A DNA stretch of 64,000 nt from Blumeriella jaapii (taxonomy: Eukaryota; Ascomycota; Leotiomycetes; Helotiales; Drepanopezizaceae), in contig VWND01000001.1 in assembly GCA_009599575.1 (NCBI GenBank), forward strand, positions 806,001-870,000. The letters are read 5' to 3'. The first letter of the stretch is position 1. Every line of letters begins with the position of its first letter. The notes beneath the pieces were generated by a model, which did not search any database, was not told the DNA's origin, and saw only the letters and a program-made list of their open reading frames with translations. Made by a program: the position numbers and the translations under genes. Positions 1 to 10,959 of the stretch are shown in pieces.

Positions 1-1540
1 CAATTAGCCGAGGAGGTAAAAGAAGCAGCGGCAACAATGCCCCCAGCCCCTCCCCCGTCCCCGGTCTGACAGAACTTGAGCTCCTGTCCCGGAATCCTGT
101 CCAAGGATAGGTTTTGGCCAGAATTGTCGGGCAGCATAAGTGATCAAGTGTGACTCTCTCGCGCCAGTGACAGAGCATCATCGTCGAATCCCGCCATCGT
201 CAACTTCAGCTTCGGCAGGGATAGCTTAGGCCGGCCATCATCCATTTCTGTTTCCTGGTCAGGATTGCATCGGAGCCGGGTAGATGTATCGAGCCAGCTA
301 CATTTTTGGGGCCGAAAGACGTTGGAAACCTTCCAGCGACGAGTCTTTCAAGCTCCGACGCTGTGGCTGCAATGGCTCGCCATACCGACGTTCTGCCCTC
401 TGATAGGACGCCGAATAAACATGATCTCGATTGGAGATTGGGACAGATGCCTGTGGCTGCAGAAGCATCTTTCCATCACTGCGACACAGCACGGCTGAAG
501 TATCTTGCTGACATTGGGTGGAGAGAGGCTCTCAGTACCATTCATTGCCCGGCACGAAGACTTGTCTCGCGGTTGAGCGGCCCCGAATCGGCAGAAGAAA
601 GGACTGGAGGCCTGCGCCTGGTCATGAAGGCCCAGGTGGGCTTGATGGCTATCTGGGCTTTCCCGATGGAACTTTGGCATATGTTTGATTGGGATGTTGT
701 CGCACATCGAGGTAGGCACTGGCGGCAATCGTTATTAAAGACTCCTTAGAAGATATATATAACATACGATATTTACAAGGTCGTCTACTTTAGTGTTATC
801 TTAGTTTTTATATCTATTTGGATTCGTGCCACAAGATGATGACGCACAGGAGAAAGCTGTTATGGTTCGCAGTGTTGTGTTGTGTGGAAGTTGTCCTCAA
901 CAAGCGAGGGGTTGAAGATCGCGGGAGGAACCTTGTCTTCTACGGAGATCTGCAGCGGGAAATCTGTACTGTTAGAAGAAATCCTTACTGACCTCTTTTC
1001 AGACATGTATTCTACATCCTTCTACCCTTTTGCAAGTTCAAAACAAGAAGCCACCAGCTTCGTACTCAGTTGCGGTTCATTCACGTGATAAACCACGCAG
1101 GCTATCCAAATGAGAAATTCCGACTCGAGCATTTGACACAGTGCATAGATCTCGTCAAAGACTTCTGATGTGAAATATTCAGGCGCATCGACAGTACTTC
1201 TTAAACCTTTTAATAAGGTGAAAACAAAATGCCCTCAGCGTCGTAATCAGTCATTGTCCAATAACAATACACACTACAGTGCACAGCTTATCCACGCTAG
1301 CATTTCCGACTTTAGCATTCGACACAGTGATCTTAATCTAGGTGATCATCTCTGTTCGGATCTAATTCTAGGATTTGTTAACGTCCGGTGAATGCTTGAT
1401 GTTTCGGTAGGCCAAACATATGTGCTGTGAGATGCGAGTTTTGGTGGTAACCACCTACCTGCCTTGGGTTCAAATTTATACCAAGTTATTCTTTTTCAAC
1501 CAAGTGCCTTACATCACGGTGCAATCGATTCCTTCTAGAG
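1..1540. other. host intergenic sequence, no supported gene
   Basis: Mixed-composition sequence, not RIP-mutated and clearly different from the AT-rich block further right. Several open frames overlap on both strands at 265-749 (longest about 147 codons, plus strand) but none shows a recognisable domain, a fungal intron pattern or a clear leader. On the minus strand, roughly 120-355 can be read as a short hydrophilic stretch interrupted by a stop, which could be the end of a gene running off the window or an old remnant. I cannot assign it. From about 750 to 1540 I see nothing but non-coding-looking sequence. Confidence 0.4.
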
Positions 1541-1559
1541 TATCAAAAAGCAGTGACGT

Positions 1560-1797
1560 GCCTCATGGATCCCCGGAATGCAACCGGTCGGGGCGCCGAG
1601 CGACATCGAAGCCGAAGCTTTGGACGGACCGACCTTCCTCCCTTGCTCCCTTTCCCTTCCCACACAACCTTCCCACCTCATCCCTTTCTCGACACAACAC
1701 AACTCAACTCAACTTACACACACTTTCCGCCCTTCTATCTGTATACCACGTCCACACACCGCGACACACTCAATCGGCTTCCTGATATCCCCAAACC
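1560..1797 (+). promoter_or_regulatory. pyrimidine-rich leader/promoter of the acidic nuclear protein gene
   Basis: Long C/T-rich stretches (about 1628-1690) followed by CA-rich sequence lead directly to ATG at 1798 in the context CCAAACC-ATG, a good fungal start context. Pyrimidine-rich 5' untranslated regions of this kind are common in filamentous ascomycete housekeeping genes. No TATA box is evident. The exact transcription start cannot be placed from sequence alone. Confidence 0.5.
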
Positions 1798-2541
1798 ATG
1801 TCTACCCGCAAGCGCAAGGCCGACGACGAGGAGCTCGTGGCGCTCCCCTCCGACAGCGAGGGAGAGGAGGAGGAAGAGTACGTCGTTCCCATTCTTTCCC
1901 CTTCGTTCCCCTCATTCATTCATCGCGCACCTATCGATGCATGGAGCGTCTCAATTGGGTTCTGCGCAACTTCGCGCTAGATCTATACATCACCTGTTTG
2001 TCTGCGCCGCGCCAACGGCACATGTCCAACGCGAAAGATGCGCCGCATGTCACCTTACGCTGGGTCTTTGCTAACGGTCGCGACACAGGTACGAGGACTC
2101 CGAGCCCGAGGCTGCGAACAATGATGACAGTGAAGAGGAAGAAGAGGAGGAGGAAGAGGAGGAGGAGGACGCTGCCGAGGGTATGTGTAATGCGCGACGC
2201 GCGATGCGCGATTAAAACCCCTTTCTCAATCGCATCTCAATTGCAGAAGCAATCACCCCATGCCACTTCAACCGTTCACGAGAGCAGCGCAAACTAACAA
2301 AGCCCCAGAAACCGCTCCCGCCACAAAGAAGCGCAAGACCGAGGCCGCGCCCCCCGCCAAAGCTGCTAAGCCTAAAGCCCCAGCAGACGACGAAGAAGAG
2401 GAGAAGGAGGAGGAGGAGCAAGGCTCCGAGGACGACGCCGAGGAAAAGACGCCCGCGCAGGCTGCGAAGGCTGCGAAGGGTGGGAAAGCTCCCAAGGAGG
2501 CTGATCCGGAGGAGGTTGAGGATGAAGAGGATGACGACTAA
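1798..2541 (+). CDS. small acidic nuclear-type protein, spliced, 134 aa
   Basis: Three exons, 1798-1877, 2089-2180 and 2309-2541, join in frame to 405 nt. The product starts MSTRKRKADDEE, has basic clusters that look like nuclear localisation signals (RKRK at residues 4-7, KKRK at about 64-67), a glutamate run at about 42-53 encoded by exon 2, an alanine/lysine/proline-rich middle, and an acidic tail ending in DDD. Splice sites support the model: GTACGT donor with a CTAAC branch point at 2071, and GTATGT donor with an AACTAAC branch point just before CCCCAG at 2308. Glutamate-rich sequence continues directly across the first two junctions. It could be a histone-binding or nucleolar chaperone-like protein, but I recognise no folded domain, so the function is unassigned. 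The gene ends 748 bp before the transposon block and is not RIP-mutated. Confidence 0.75.
1878..2088 (+). other. intron 1 of the acidic protein gene
   Basis: 211-bp intron with donor GTACGT at 1878, branch-point-like GCTAAC at 2070-2075 and acceptor ACAG ending at 2088. Its removal joins GA from exon 1 to G from exon 2 as one Glu codon and continues the acidic run. Confidence 0.75.
2181..2308 (+). other. intron 2 of the acidic protein gene
   Basis: 128-bp intron with donor GTATGT at 2181, branch-point-like AACTAAC at 2291-2297 and acceptor CCCCAG ending at 2308. The alternative acceptor TTGCAG ending at 2246 would put the following lysine/alanine-rich exon in the wrong frame, so the later acceptor is preferred. 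Confidence 0.65.
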
Positions 2542-3286
2542 ACGAGGTGGGATCGGATGAGATGGGATGGATCTGTGGTGATTTCGAAGGACCATGGGAC
2601 ATGTATGATGGCACTGGAGCGGGATCTGTTTGCTAAAATATGGCGGGTTGGGCGGTTGGGCTTTCTCGTTGGATGGATGGGTGGGTGGTTGGCTGGTTGG
2701 TAGCAACCGGCGGGATCACAAACGGCTTTCTACCTTCCTAGGAATTTGTCGATCTCCAACTCATTTACCTCGATCTCGAGCTATCTATCTACCTTAGCTA
2801 GCTGTTCGCGGTCAAGTGTACAAAAGCTGTCTCTGCGTCACCTTTTCTCTGCCTTCCCACTCACTCCCTGTCATTTCTCCGTCCCTGGGTTTCTCTTCCT
2901 TTTGATAGCGGTTTACCTATCTCCGCATTCTTGCCGTCCTTACCTAACTTCGAGATGCAATCCCCTTGCCTACCGTACGGGCACGACTCTCTTTTCACAA
3001 CGCCTTTGTACTGTAGGGTTTGTGTGTAGTTACCTACCTAGCTACCTATTATAGCGAGGGGGTCTTTCTCATAAAGTTGCCCTTTCATCCCCGTTCTTCT
3101 ACTTAGCTTTGTTGTCTGCCTACGTCTTTTCTTTTTTTCTTTTCACGGGGGAGGGGGGGGGGGGGGGGGGCAGTTGGCAATCCTATCTATCTAAAGCCTC
3201 TCAGATGTCTGGTTTTCAACACCTTTTTTTTTTTTCGATGGCAAATACTTGATTGGTGCCTGGGTGGATCCCAAGGATAGATAAGG
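2542..3286. other. 3' untranslated and intergenic sequence up to the transposon block
   Basis: No supported gene. The first part is probably the 3' untranslated region of the acidic protein gene (T/G-rich, repeated GGTTGG-like words at 2640-2700). It then becomes C/T-rich, with a long G tract at 3153-3170 and a T tract near 3226. A 102-codon open frame at 2746-3054 begins at a non-ATG codon and has no recognisable content. Confidence 0.6.
3153..3170. repeat. G18 homopolymer tract
   Basis: Eighteen consecutive G residues, preceded by GGGGGA, about 120 bp from the left end of the transposon block. The length is prone to sequencing or assembly error. Confidence 0.9.
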
Positions 3287-3288
3287 TA

Positions 3289-3340
3289 CCTTAGCAGAGC
3301 AAGCCGGGTTTTTGGAACGGTGGGGCGGGCCGTGTAGCAG
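3289..3340 (+). repeat. left terminal inverted repeat, 52 bp
   Basis: Begins CCTTAGCAGAGCAAGCC directly after TA at 3287-3288 and ends GTGTAGCAG. It is the exact reverse complement of 62714-62765 and shows no RIP mutations. Confidence 0.9.
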
Positions 3341-3388
3341 CCTTAGGCCGTGCAATGATCGTGTAGCAGCCTTAGGCCGTGCAGTGAT
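3331..3388 (+). repeat. two tandem 29-bp subterminal units
   Basis: The unit starting CGTGTAGCAGCCTTAGGC is present twice (3331-3359 and 3360-3388) with one difference. A shorter CGTGTAG word follows at 3389 and CCGTGTAG again near 3408. Matching CCGTGTA/CTACACGG words lie inside the right end at about 62620-62725. Subterminal repeated motifs are typical transposase-binding sites in DNA transposons; the function here is inferred. Confidence 0.7.
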
Positions 3389-3506
3389 CGTGTAGAAATT
3401 TTAAACCGTGTAGAATACGTTTAGCGAAAGTATGAGACATGCCTGAATATATGCCTAAGGCATACATTATTAAAGCTCCACTCGGGCCCCATTTAAGTCC
3501 CACAGC

Positions 3507-3803
3507 TGTGACGATCTAATCAGTCGGAGGGCTGGGAAATCAGTCAACTGGTCGCCGAGTTCATATAATATGAGAAACGAGCCTTTGGTTTTGTAACAAA
3601 GATATTCATTTAGAATCAACAATTGCAGAAGGCAGAAGTTGCTAAGAGGAAAGAGTTTTATATATATAAATAGTTTTTACAATTGATAGGAAGATTCATC
3701 AGGAGACCAGGGAGTTTGCAGCTATACGTAGTTGCTGGGGAGTTTGCAGCTATACGTAATTGCTGGAGTAATACGAGAGATAGCAATAAAATAAATCGTT
3801 ATA
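3507..3803 (-). repeat. left (3') LTR of element D, 297 bp
   Basis: Starts TGTGACGATCTAATCAG and ends ATCGTTATA (RIP form of ATCGTCACA). Contains two copies of the 28-bp unit around GCAGCTATACGTA. The outer edge is nearly unmutated; the inner edge is mutated. Confidence 0.9.
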
Positions 3804-5645
3804 TTATTTCCCCGTTCGAAAAAAGCGCGCTTTCGAGCTTTTATTTATTGGTACGTCGCTATTCAAATAATCGTACGAGTTCAAACCTTCGGAATACGCT
3901 TTTAGCCAGTTTATAAATTTTGCAGAAGGACCGGGAAGCTTTTTATGCGTCAAATAAAAGTCGCGCACTTTTAGGAAAGCATATATAAAATCAAACGCGG
4001 AGTATTACGTAAGATTTTTATTTAAGCTTATTTAAGAAGTTTTGTATTAAAAAGTTTTCCGTTGCATTCGATAAGCGATTAATTTTTCGATTTTGTATTT
4101 AAGCTTATTAATTATATTAATAGGTTTAGGAGCTGAGTTAATTTGATTTGAAAGCGCGTCGTCAGCTGCTTTACGCAGTCGATTAGCGTGAAAAACTGGA
4201 TGTACGTTTATAATATTAGAAAAGTTTAGCTTGAAAGCGTTGTCGAAAATTTTGGCTATAATTTTAAAAAAGTCGTTTGTAGGGTTGTCGAGCTTGCGAA
4301 AGGGCCGGAAGGTCGGAAATAAACGCATATCGAGCTATACGTAATCGCCGACGTTAAAATCGATCGCGCGGCGAAATTTATTCGCATTTTTTTTTATTTT
4401 ATCGTGGGTTTATTAAAAATGCGATTTAGCAAGGTTTCAGGCGTCGTAATAGCGGCGAGCGTACGCACGAGTTTCGTTTGCGTTTAGCTTATATAAAAGG
4501 TTGGGAAAAAAAAAAGTGTCGAGCTTTCAGTTTTAATTAATATAAAAAGTGTAACCGTATACAATTTTAAAAAATAAAAAGCCATTTAAATTTTCGTAAA
4601 AAAAGAATATTTGGGCGAAATTTATTATTAAAAAAAATTCGCTTTAATTGTTTTAATAGAAATTCACAAAAGGTCGAAAGCGTTTTTGCAAATATTAATT
4701 GTAAATTTCGGTTTGACCGTCGGTTTCAGAATAAGCGGCTGTCGAAAGCTTCAGTTGCGTATCGAATATTTTGTTTAATTCAGATCAAAAAATAAATTAA
4801 TATTAAAGGTTACGATCGCTAATAATACTTTTTAAAAGGCTAAAATATTTGTATACGTGAAATATATATAATTTAGCGAAGTTTCGAACGTCGATATTTT
4901 TATGACAGAAAATCGAAATAGCTTGCTTGGAAAAGCGATTTATTATTACGAATACGTTATCGTAACCGTGTTTGTTTTTATTAAAATTGCAAAAGTTTAT
5001 TATAACGTATTTTCAAAAGTAGTTAAAAACAGAAAAAGGCTGAAAAAGGCCGGGGCGCTTATTTTTTAAAACAAAACTTTTTTAATAAGCGTAGTAATTG
5101 CGATAATATTGTTTTACAAAAGTTGTTATATCTCGTTAATAATATTGGTCCGAAAGCAATTGCGTAGTTTTGCGAGCGCTAAAATAAACGGTGGAAATTT
5201 GATCGTGTATTTTTTGTATAAAAGCTAAACGAAAATAATCGACGTTTAATACTATTAAGCGATCGTAATATAGCAGCAGATCGCGTTTAAATATATACGA
5301 AGTATTATTAGCGTCGTTTTTTTCGTAGCGTTTCGTATAGTTTTTTTTCGAAAGGTTATTAGGCTGTTAGCTGTACGATTAGCGTAGAAAAGCTAATTAA
5401 CGATACGAAATGCGAAAAAGAAATCAGCTATTTTAACGATAGAAACAGCTGTTTCGAAAATCGTGGAAGGTCGAAGTTTTTTAGTTAAAAGGCGGTGATT
5501 AATTTGATTTGCTCGGAAAAGGGTTTACAGGCGCTGAATGCGTTTAAAAGAGTTTTAGCGATCGAGTTCGTTCGTACGACGTGTTAATGCGTTAATTAAA
5601 AAGTTATATTTATTTGGTTTGTACGTAATAAAAAAATTGTAATCG
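3804..5645 (-). pseudogene. integrase part of pol, element D
   Basis: Minus-strand remnant of the 3' half of the family-1 polyprotein. The integrase C-terminal segment survives as an open frame at 4047-4328 (motifs RPFRKLDNP and VHPVFHANRLR). The catalytic core lies around 4700-4830, where the ISDR-type stretch and the GQTE motif can be matched to copy H, and the zinc-binding region lies at about 5150-5300. Multiple stops interrupt it. The sequence breaks off at 5645 exactly where family-2 element A begins; the continuation upstream is at 24311-24485 (inverted) and then 38316 onward. Confidence 0.8.
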
Positions 5646-6059
5646 TATAAAGATTGAAAAGGCAGAGAAACACTAGTTCAAACAATAAAGCTCAGATAAG
5701 ATTGGGTTGATAGTCAGACTGATCTCTACCTTCTACATCTCTAATAGAAGGCGTATATAAGTACAAAAAAAGGGGTGGAGCCCTCGAAAAAAGTATTTCC
5801 CAGGAAACCAAGCGAATCCTATTTAATATGCTTTTCCAGCCCCCATCCCGACCTCTTCTTATCCTTTTTAATATAATTCTAATAACTGATTTCTTAGCAA
5901 TTACTTTTATAAAATATTTTATTTAAATATTATTTTCAGCTTTTATAATATTATCCGGCCCCCACGGCCTATCCGCAGAAAATGCTATTCGAAAATTAAT
6001 AAAAAACAAAAGGTTTTGGCGGATCATTTAATTTATATACGTAATATTAGTTTTTAATA
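5646..6059 (-). repeat. left (3') LTR of element A, 414 bp
   Basis: Begins TATAAAGATTGAAAAGGCAG and ends GTTTTTAATA, the mutated form of the family-2 end GTTCCTGACA. The outer left half keeps more G and C than the inner half. Confidence 0.9.
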
Positions 6060-6199
6060 TTACTTTTTTTTTTAAGCTTTTAGTTTCTAAAAGCGATTGA
6101 TTTTTTTATGCGTATGCTTCCGTATATAACGTACGTTACGCCTTCGAAATAACGTGCGGTCTTTTCCGCTTTTAATCGTGAATTATAGCTGTTTCTTCC

Positions 6200-7140
6200 G
6201 CTTTCGGTTATAAATTATAATTATTCTGCTATTCTGTTTTTTTTATTTTCGGTAGCGTTTCGCATTTTCGTTGAAAAAGCTTTTTTTTTTAAAATGGCCG
6301 TTATTTTTCTGCTCAACTTTTTTTTTTTTTTTTTTTATTTTTATTTTCTCGTCAGCTTTCTTTTATTTTAATCAATTGCTTTTCGCCGCGTTCGCCGCGA
6401 ACTTTTAAAATGTTTTTAATTTTTATCTGTTTTCGGTACGCCCGCCTGATTTTACGCGAAAATATTACAAAAAACTTTTTGCTTTTTTGCGTTTTCGAGC
6501 TTTCAACGTAAAATGCAACCGCTGCAAAGCTTCGCATATTTAATACTTTTTTATAAATCTTTTAAACTTTTATTCGAATTCGCTTTTAATTAGCTACAAA
6601 TTTCTACCGCACGCGCTATCGAAGCGCAAATCTTTTTCGCGAGCTTTAACGATTTTATAAATCGTTTCGATGCTGCTACCGCCGCTGCCGTTTTTCTTTT
6701 TTTTACTGCCGAAGCCAAAGCTTTTATTAAAACTTTTATCGATTTTATTATTTACGACGCTTATATAAATCGTTTAAAAAAAAATAACGCTTCGGCTTTT
6801 ATAATAATCGGAGATTGTGCGAATCGCGCCGCGATTCGAACTGCCGCCGCTGCTGCTGCGCCCGTTTCTGCCGGTTTAGCGGCTGCTGCTATTTTAAAAG
6901 CTTTGACTGCGCCGATCCCTTTTTTTAACGACGCTAATATAAAACGTATTTTCCGACGTTTCGAAAACGTTGCTCGGATTTATTCTGACCAGTTGAATTA
7001 AATTCTGGATTCCTACGAAAATATCGTAGTTGCAATTTAAAATTCGACTACGGCTATTGTAAAAGCTTTAATTAAAATAAATCGAATACTTTGTAAATTC
7101 GTTTAATATTAATTCTTTTTAGCTTGCCGCTATTTTTGAA
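6200..7140 (-). pseudogene. extra reading frame downstream of pol, element A (family 2)
   Basis: Between the chromodomain and the 3' LTR is about 1 kb that still looks coding on the minus strand. It has a 61-codon open stretch at 6352-6537 rich in lysine and arginine (RKIRRAYRKQIK, RGERGEKQLIK) and, upstream, a frame-shifted part containing IQNLIQLVRINPS and NTFYISVV. The same text occurs in copy B (30420-30647 plus 37116-37800), so it belongs to the family rather than to one insertion. The basic character suggests nucleic-acid binding; I do not recognise the family. Confidence 0.5.
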
Positions 7141-7249
7141 TTTAAAAAAAATAGCGATAATAATAAAAAAAAAAATAACGATAATAAAAATAAATTGGCT
7201 TAGCGGCGGTTTTAAAGTTTTCTAAATGTTTTTGTTTTTTTTTTTTTTT

Positions 7250-10200
7250 GCTTTTACGGCGCGCATTCGTTATTGCTCCGTTGCTATTATTTATTGTATT
7301 TTTTAAGTATTTTTTTATAATCTTTTTTGCGTTCGTAAAATAGTTTTCTGATTTTTAAAAGTCTTCGCTTAATAAATAACCTTTTTATCGTATTAAATAA
7401 TATCGGCCTTTTTTTGTATTTTTATAAGCTTGTATTAATTTAATCTCGTATTTATCGGGTTTTTAAAATTTTATTATATTATTTTTCGGCTCGGTATCGT
7501 TCCGACTCTGCCAAAGTTTTAATAAAAAAACGTAAAAGATATCGTAAATACGATATTAAAAAAAAAGCTCGAATTAGTAAGCTTGGCCGTGCTTGTATAT
7601 AATTCGCTTGATTTTAAAAAGCTTTAAATATTTATTTAAAAGCTTTCGAGAAAATCGCAGCTGTCGGAGGTTTTTAATCGATAATAATACTTTGTCGCTT
7701 ATTTAAAATCTAATCTTTTTGTATTTAGCGTCGTAAAACCTTTTATAATTCGCGTTAGCTTTTTTTAGTTTTTTATTAAATATTTTTTTTTTTTTTTATA
7801 ATATTCTAATTTGTTTTTCCGCTAACGATACCCCCTTTTTTACGACGTCGCTCTCGATGTTGCTATTAAATTCTGGATAAAAGCCGTATAATATACGAAA
7901 GAAAATAAAACCCGTAAAAGCGTATATCGAATTATTATACGTAAATTCGGCTAAAGCAAGCTTCGTAGCCTAATCGTTCTGTCGATAATCGTAATACGTG
8001 CGAAAATAAAATTCTAAAACTTAATTTTAACGTTTCGTTTAGCCATCGGTTTAAAAATAAAAAACGGTGTTTAATCGACGTTATATCTGTAAATAAAATA
8101 TTATTAAAAACCAGAATTTATTAGTGAAAACTGACTTTTTATTTGTAATAATCTTTTTAAAATAGCCAAAATCTTTGTAAACGTATTATATAAATATTTC
8201 AGCTAAATCTAAAGCTAAAATCGTTTTTTATATCGGTATATATTTCGACAGCTTCGTATATCGGTCTATTATAACGAATATCGAATCGTAAATACGACTT
8301 CGTTTTTTGCTAAAAAATAAATCCGTAATAAAATTTATAATTATCTTTTTTTAAAGTTTCGTAAAAATCGAAAAAAAAGCTAACTCGCCATAAAATCGGT
8401 ACTTTTTAGGCTTGCCTTTTTAGCACTTTTTATACGTATTAACGTAACGCTTTACGTCGCCTCGTAAACCAAGCCAAAAATACTTTTTTTCGACCAGTTC
8501 TAACGTTCGCCGAAAGCTTTAATAGCCGGCGATCGAATCGTCGTAATTAATTTTTAATATTTCGCTTTTAATAGCGCTTTTATTCGAAATATACGCACGT
8601 TTTTTGTAACGTAATAATTTATTTTAATTTATACGCTAATATTTTTCGGACCCGGCTCGACTGCTTTACGAAGCCGATTCGTACGTCTTTTATAATATAA
8701 AAAAATCAGATTTTTGCAATTTAAAAATAATTTTATAAATCGGTTTTGCTAGCTCGTTATTAACCGTTTCGGATTATAGCAATACAGCGGCTACGCTTCG
8801 TAATATATATTATTTGCAATTAATAATATTAGCAAAAAACAATCCGGCGAAAAAACCTTTTATTTAGCTTTTTCCCGCTTGCTTTTTATTTTCTGATTTC
8901 GTTAACAAAAGCTTCGAATACTTATCGGCGCGAAATAATTTATGCTCCGACTTTAAACGTATTTTTATTACAGAAAATACTCTAGAATTTCTTAAATAAG
9001 CTAATTTTAGCTTACGATGCAATATAAACAGCTGCTCGTTATTTTTTTTTAAATCTTTTTTTAAATCTGGCCGGCGAAAAAAACTATCCGCCGAATTAAA
9101 AACTTCTGTTTTATATTCGATTGCAAAATCGTATTTAATTAGCTCGTCGGCCCATTTCGCTTAGCGTCCGTTTAAACGTTTTTTCGTAAAAAAATATTTC
9201 AAATTATAATAATTTGTACGCATAATAATAACGTCGGAAGCGCCACGTAAATATTAGCTCCATTATTTAAAAACGTAAATTATAATTATTAACTTAGCGT
9301 CGTAAACTTCGTATTTTTATTTTATAAAAAAAAGCTTTTTCGAATAATACGTAATAAAATACCAACGTGCCCTCGCATTCTCGCCGAATAATTGAAATAA
9401 TATTCCGCTTATAACGAACTTCGAAGCATTTGTTTCGATTTAAATTTTTAATCGAAAATCGAAATAACGTAAAATCGGTACTTGGCAAAACTTTTTTTTT
9501 AAAAATAAAAAAACGAGCTTCGCTTCGAATAAAAAACAAAAAGGGCCCGATATCTTTTTTCGTTGCATCTTTTTTAAAAAATTTATAATAAATCGGCAAA
9601 GCTTAGCGTAGTTTTTAATAAAACGTTTATAAAAATTAATAAAATCCAAAAACACTTAAATATTTCGCCACGTAATAAAAAAAAGCTATTTCCGAATATT
9701 ATTTATTTTTTTTGGATTTATTTTAATTTTCGTAAAAATAACGACGAAGCTTAAAAACTTAATCGTATTCGTATCGAAAGCATATTTTTTCAGATTTTCG
9801 TAAAATTTGTTAATACGAAGTTTTTCGAAAACTTTTTTTACCGCGTTTATATAATCGTCGGAGTTTTCGAAAAATATTAAAATATCGTCGAAATAAATTA
9901 TATACGTAATATTTACTAAACCGACTAAAATTTAATTAATATACGCTTGAAAAATTGCTAATGCGTTCGAAAGGCCGAAAAATAATACGCAGTACTCGAA
10001 ATGTCCGTAACAAATGCGAAACGCAGTCTTCTATTCATTTCCTTTTTTTATTCGAAAGCGATAATACGCCCAAATAAAATCTAGTTTAATAAATATTTTA
10101 GCTTTTTTTAAACGATCCAAAATTTCGCTTATAAAAAATAAAAAAGTTCGATTTTTAATCGTAATTGCGTTTAAACCCCTATAATCGACGCATAATCGTA

Positions 10201-10950
10201 AACTTCCGTCTTTTTTCGGTATAAATATTACCGATGCGCCGGCAGAATTAATAAATCTTTTTATCCAACCTTTTTCTAAACTCGAATCGAAATATTCGCG
10301 TAATTCGGTAAATTCAAATTCCGACAAAAAATAAACTGATTTTTAAAAAAGGTTTTTTCTTTTCGCGAAATTTATTCGATGCTTTATAAAATAATAAAAA
10401 GCTAAAATAACCGCGGCGGTATCGTCGAACACGTCGGCGTAATCGTCGTATTTAAAAGATAATTAATACTGTTTTTTAATAGCTTTTTTCAAAACGATAC
10501 AAAACGCTTACTTTCTTTTGAATTTTTTTTTAAAACGTTTAATTATAACGAAATTAAATTGTAAGCGTTCGATTAAATATCGCCACGACTTAGTTCGAAA
10601 ATTTATAACGGGATCGATATTTCGCAATCAAAAAAACTTTAAAATAAATAAAACTTCTGAAATATTTATATCGTAAGCCACGAAATCGCTCTGTATTTTT
10701 TTAATTATTTTATAACTATTAATAACGCAAATAAATTGCGTATACGTGCCGTAAGTAATTACTTTTCTTTTTTCAATCGTAAATAAATCAATACGTTTTT
10801 AAATTAGTTTCCATTTATATTTAACTAATAACTTTTGAATTACGCAGTTTTTCTCCGCGCCGCAATCGATAAAAGCTCGTTTCGTACGAATTTCGCTTTT
10901 AGCTTTTTTAATCTCGATTAAAATTATTATTTTCTGCTTTTTTTTTTCGC
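7250..10950 (-). pseudogene. pol polyprotein remnant with chromodomain, element A
   Basis: Minus-strand order is protease (about 10.85 kb), RT, RNase H, integrase, chromodomain. The clearest piece is the RT N-terminal part at 10031-10327, with SEFEFTELREYFDSSLEKGW and SLRLCVDYRGLNAITIKNR, typical of fungal Ty3/gypsy RT. The catalytic box YFDDILIF is intact at about 9868-9900. The connection domain reads NFYKRFIKNYAKLCR near 9600-9650. The integrase region runs to about 7500, and a chromodomain lies at about 7300-7470. Many in-frame stops and frameshifts make it non-functional. A chromodomain would normally guide integration to heterochromatin through histone H3 methyl-lysine binding. Confidence 0.85.
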
Positions 10951-10959
10951 TCGATCTTA

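Noticed and set aside
306..749. 147-codon plus-strand open frame and the opposing 126-codon frame at 348-728
   Set aside because: The two overlap on opposite strands, neither has a recognisable domain, splice signals or a fungal leader, and neither composition favours one.
1578..2297. Long plus-strand open frames across the promoter and introns of the acidic gene
   Set aside because: They run through the pyrimidine-rich leader and both introns in other frames; the spliced model gives one continuous acidic protein with good splice sites.
2212..2706. Minus-strand 164-codon frame opposite exon 3
   Set aside because: Leu/Pro/Ser-rich shadow of the Glu/Lys-rich exon on the plus strand.
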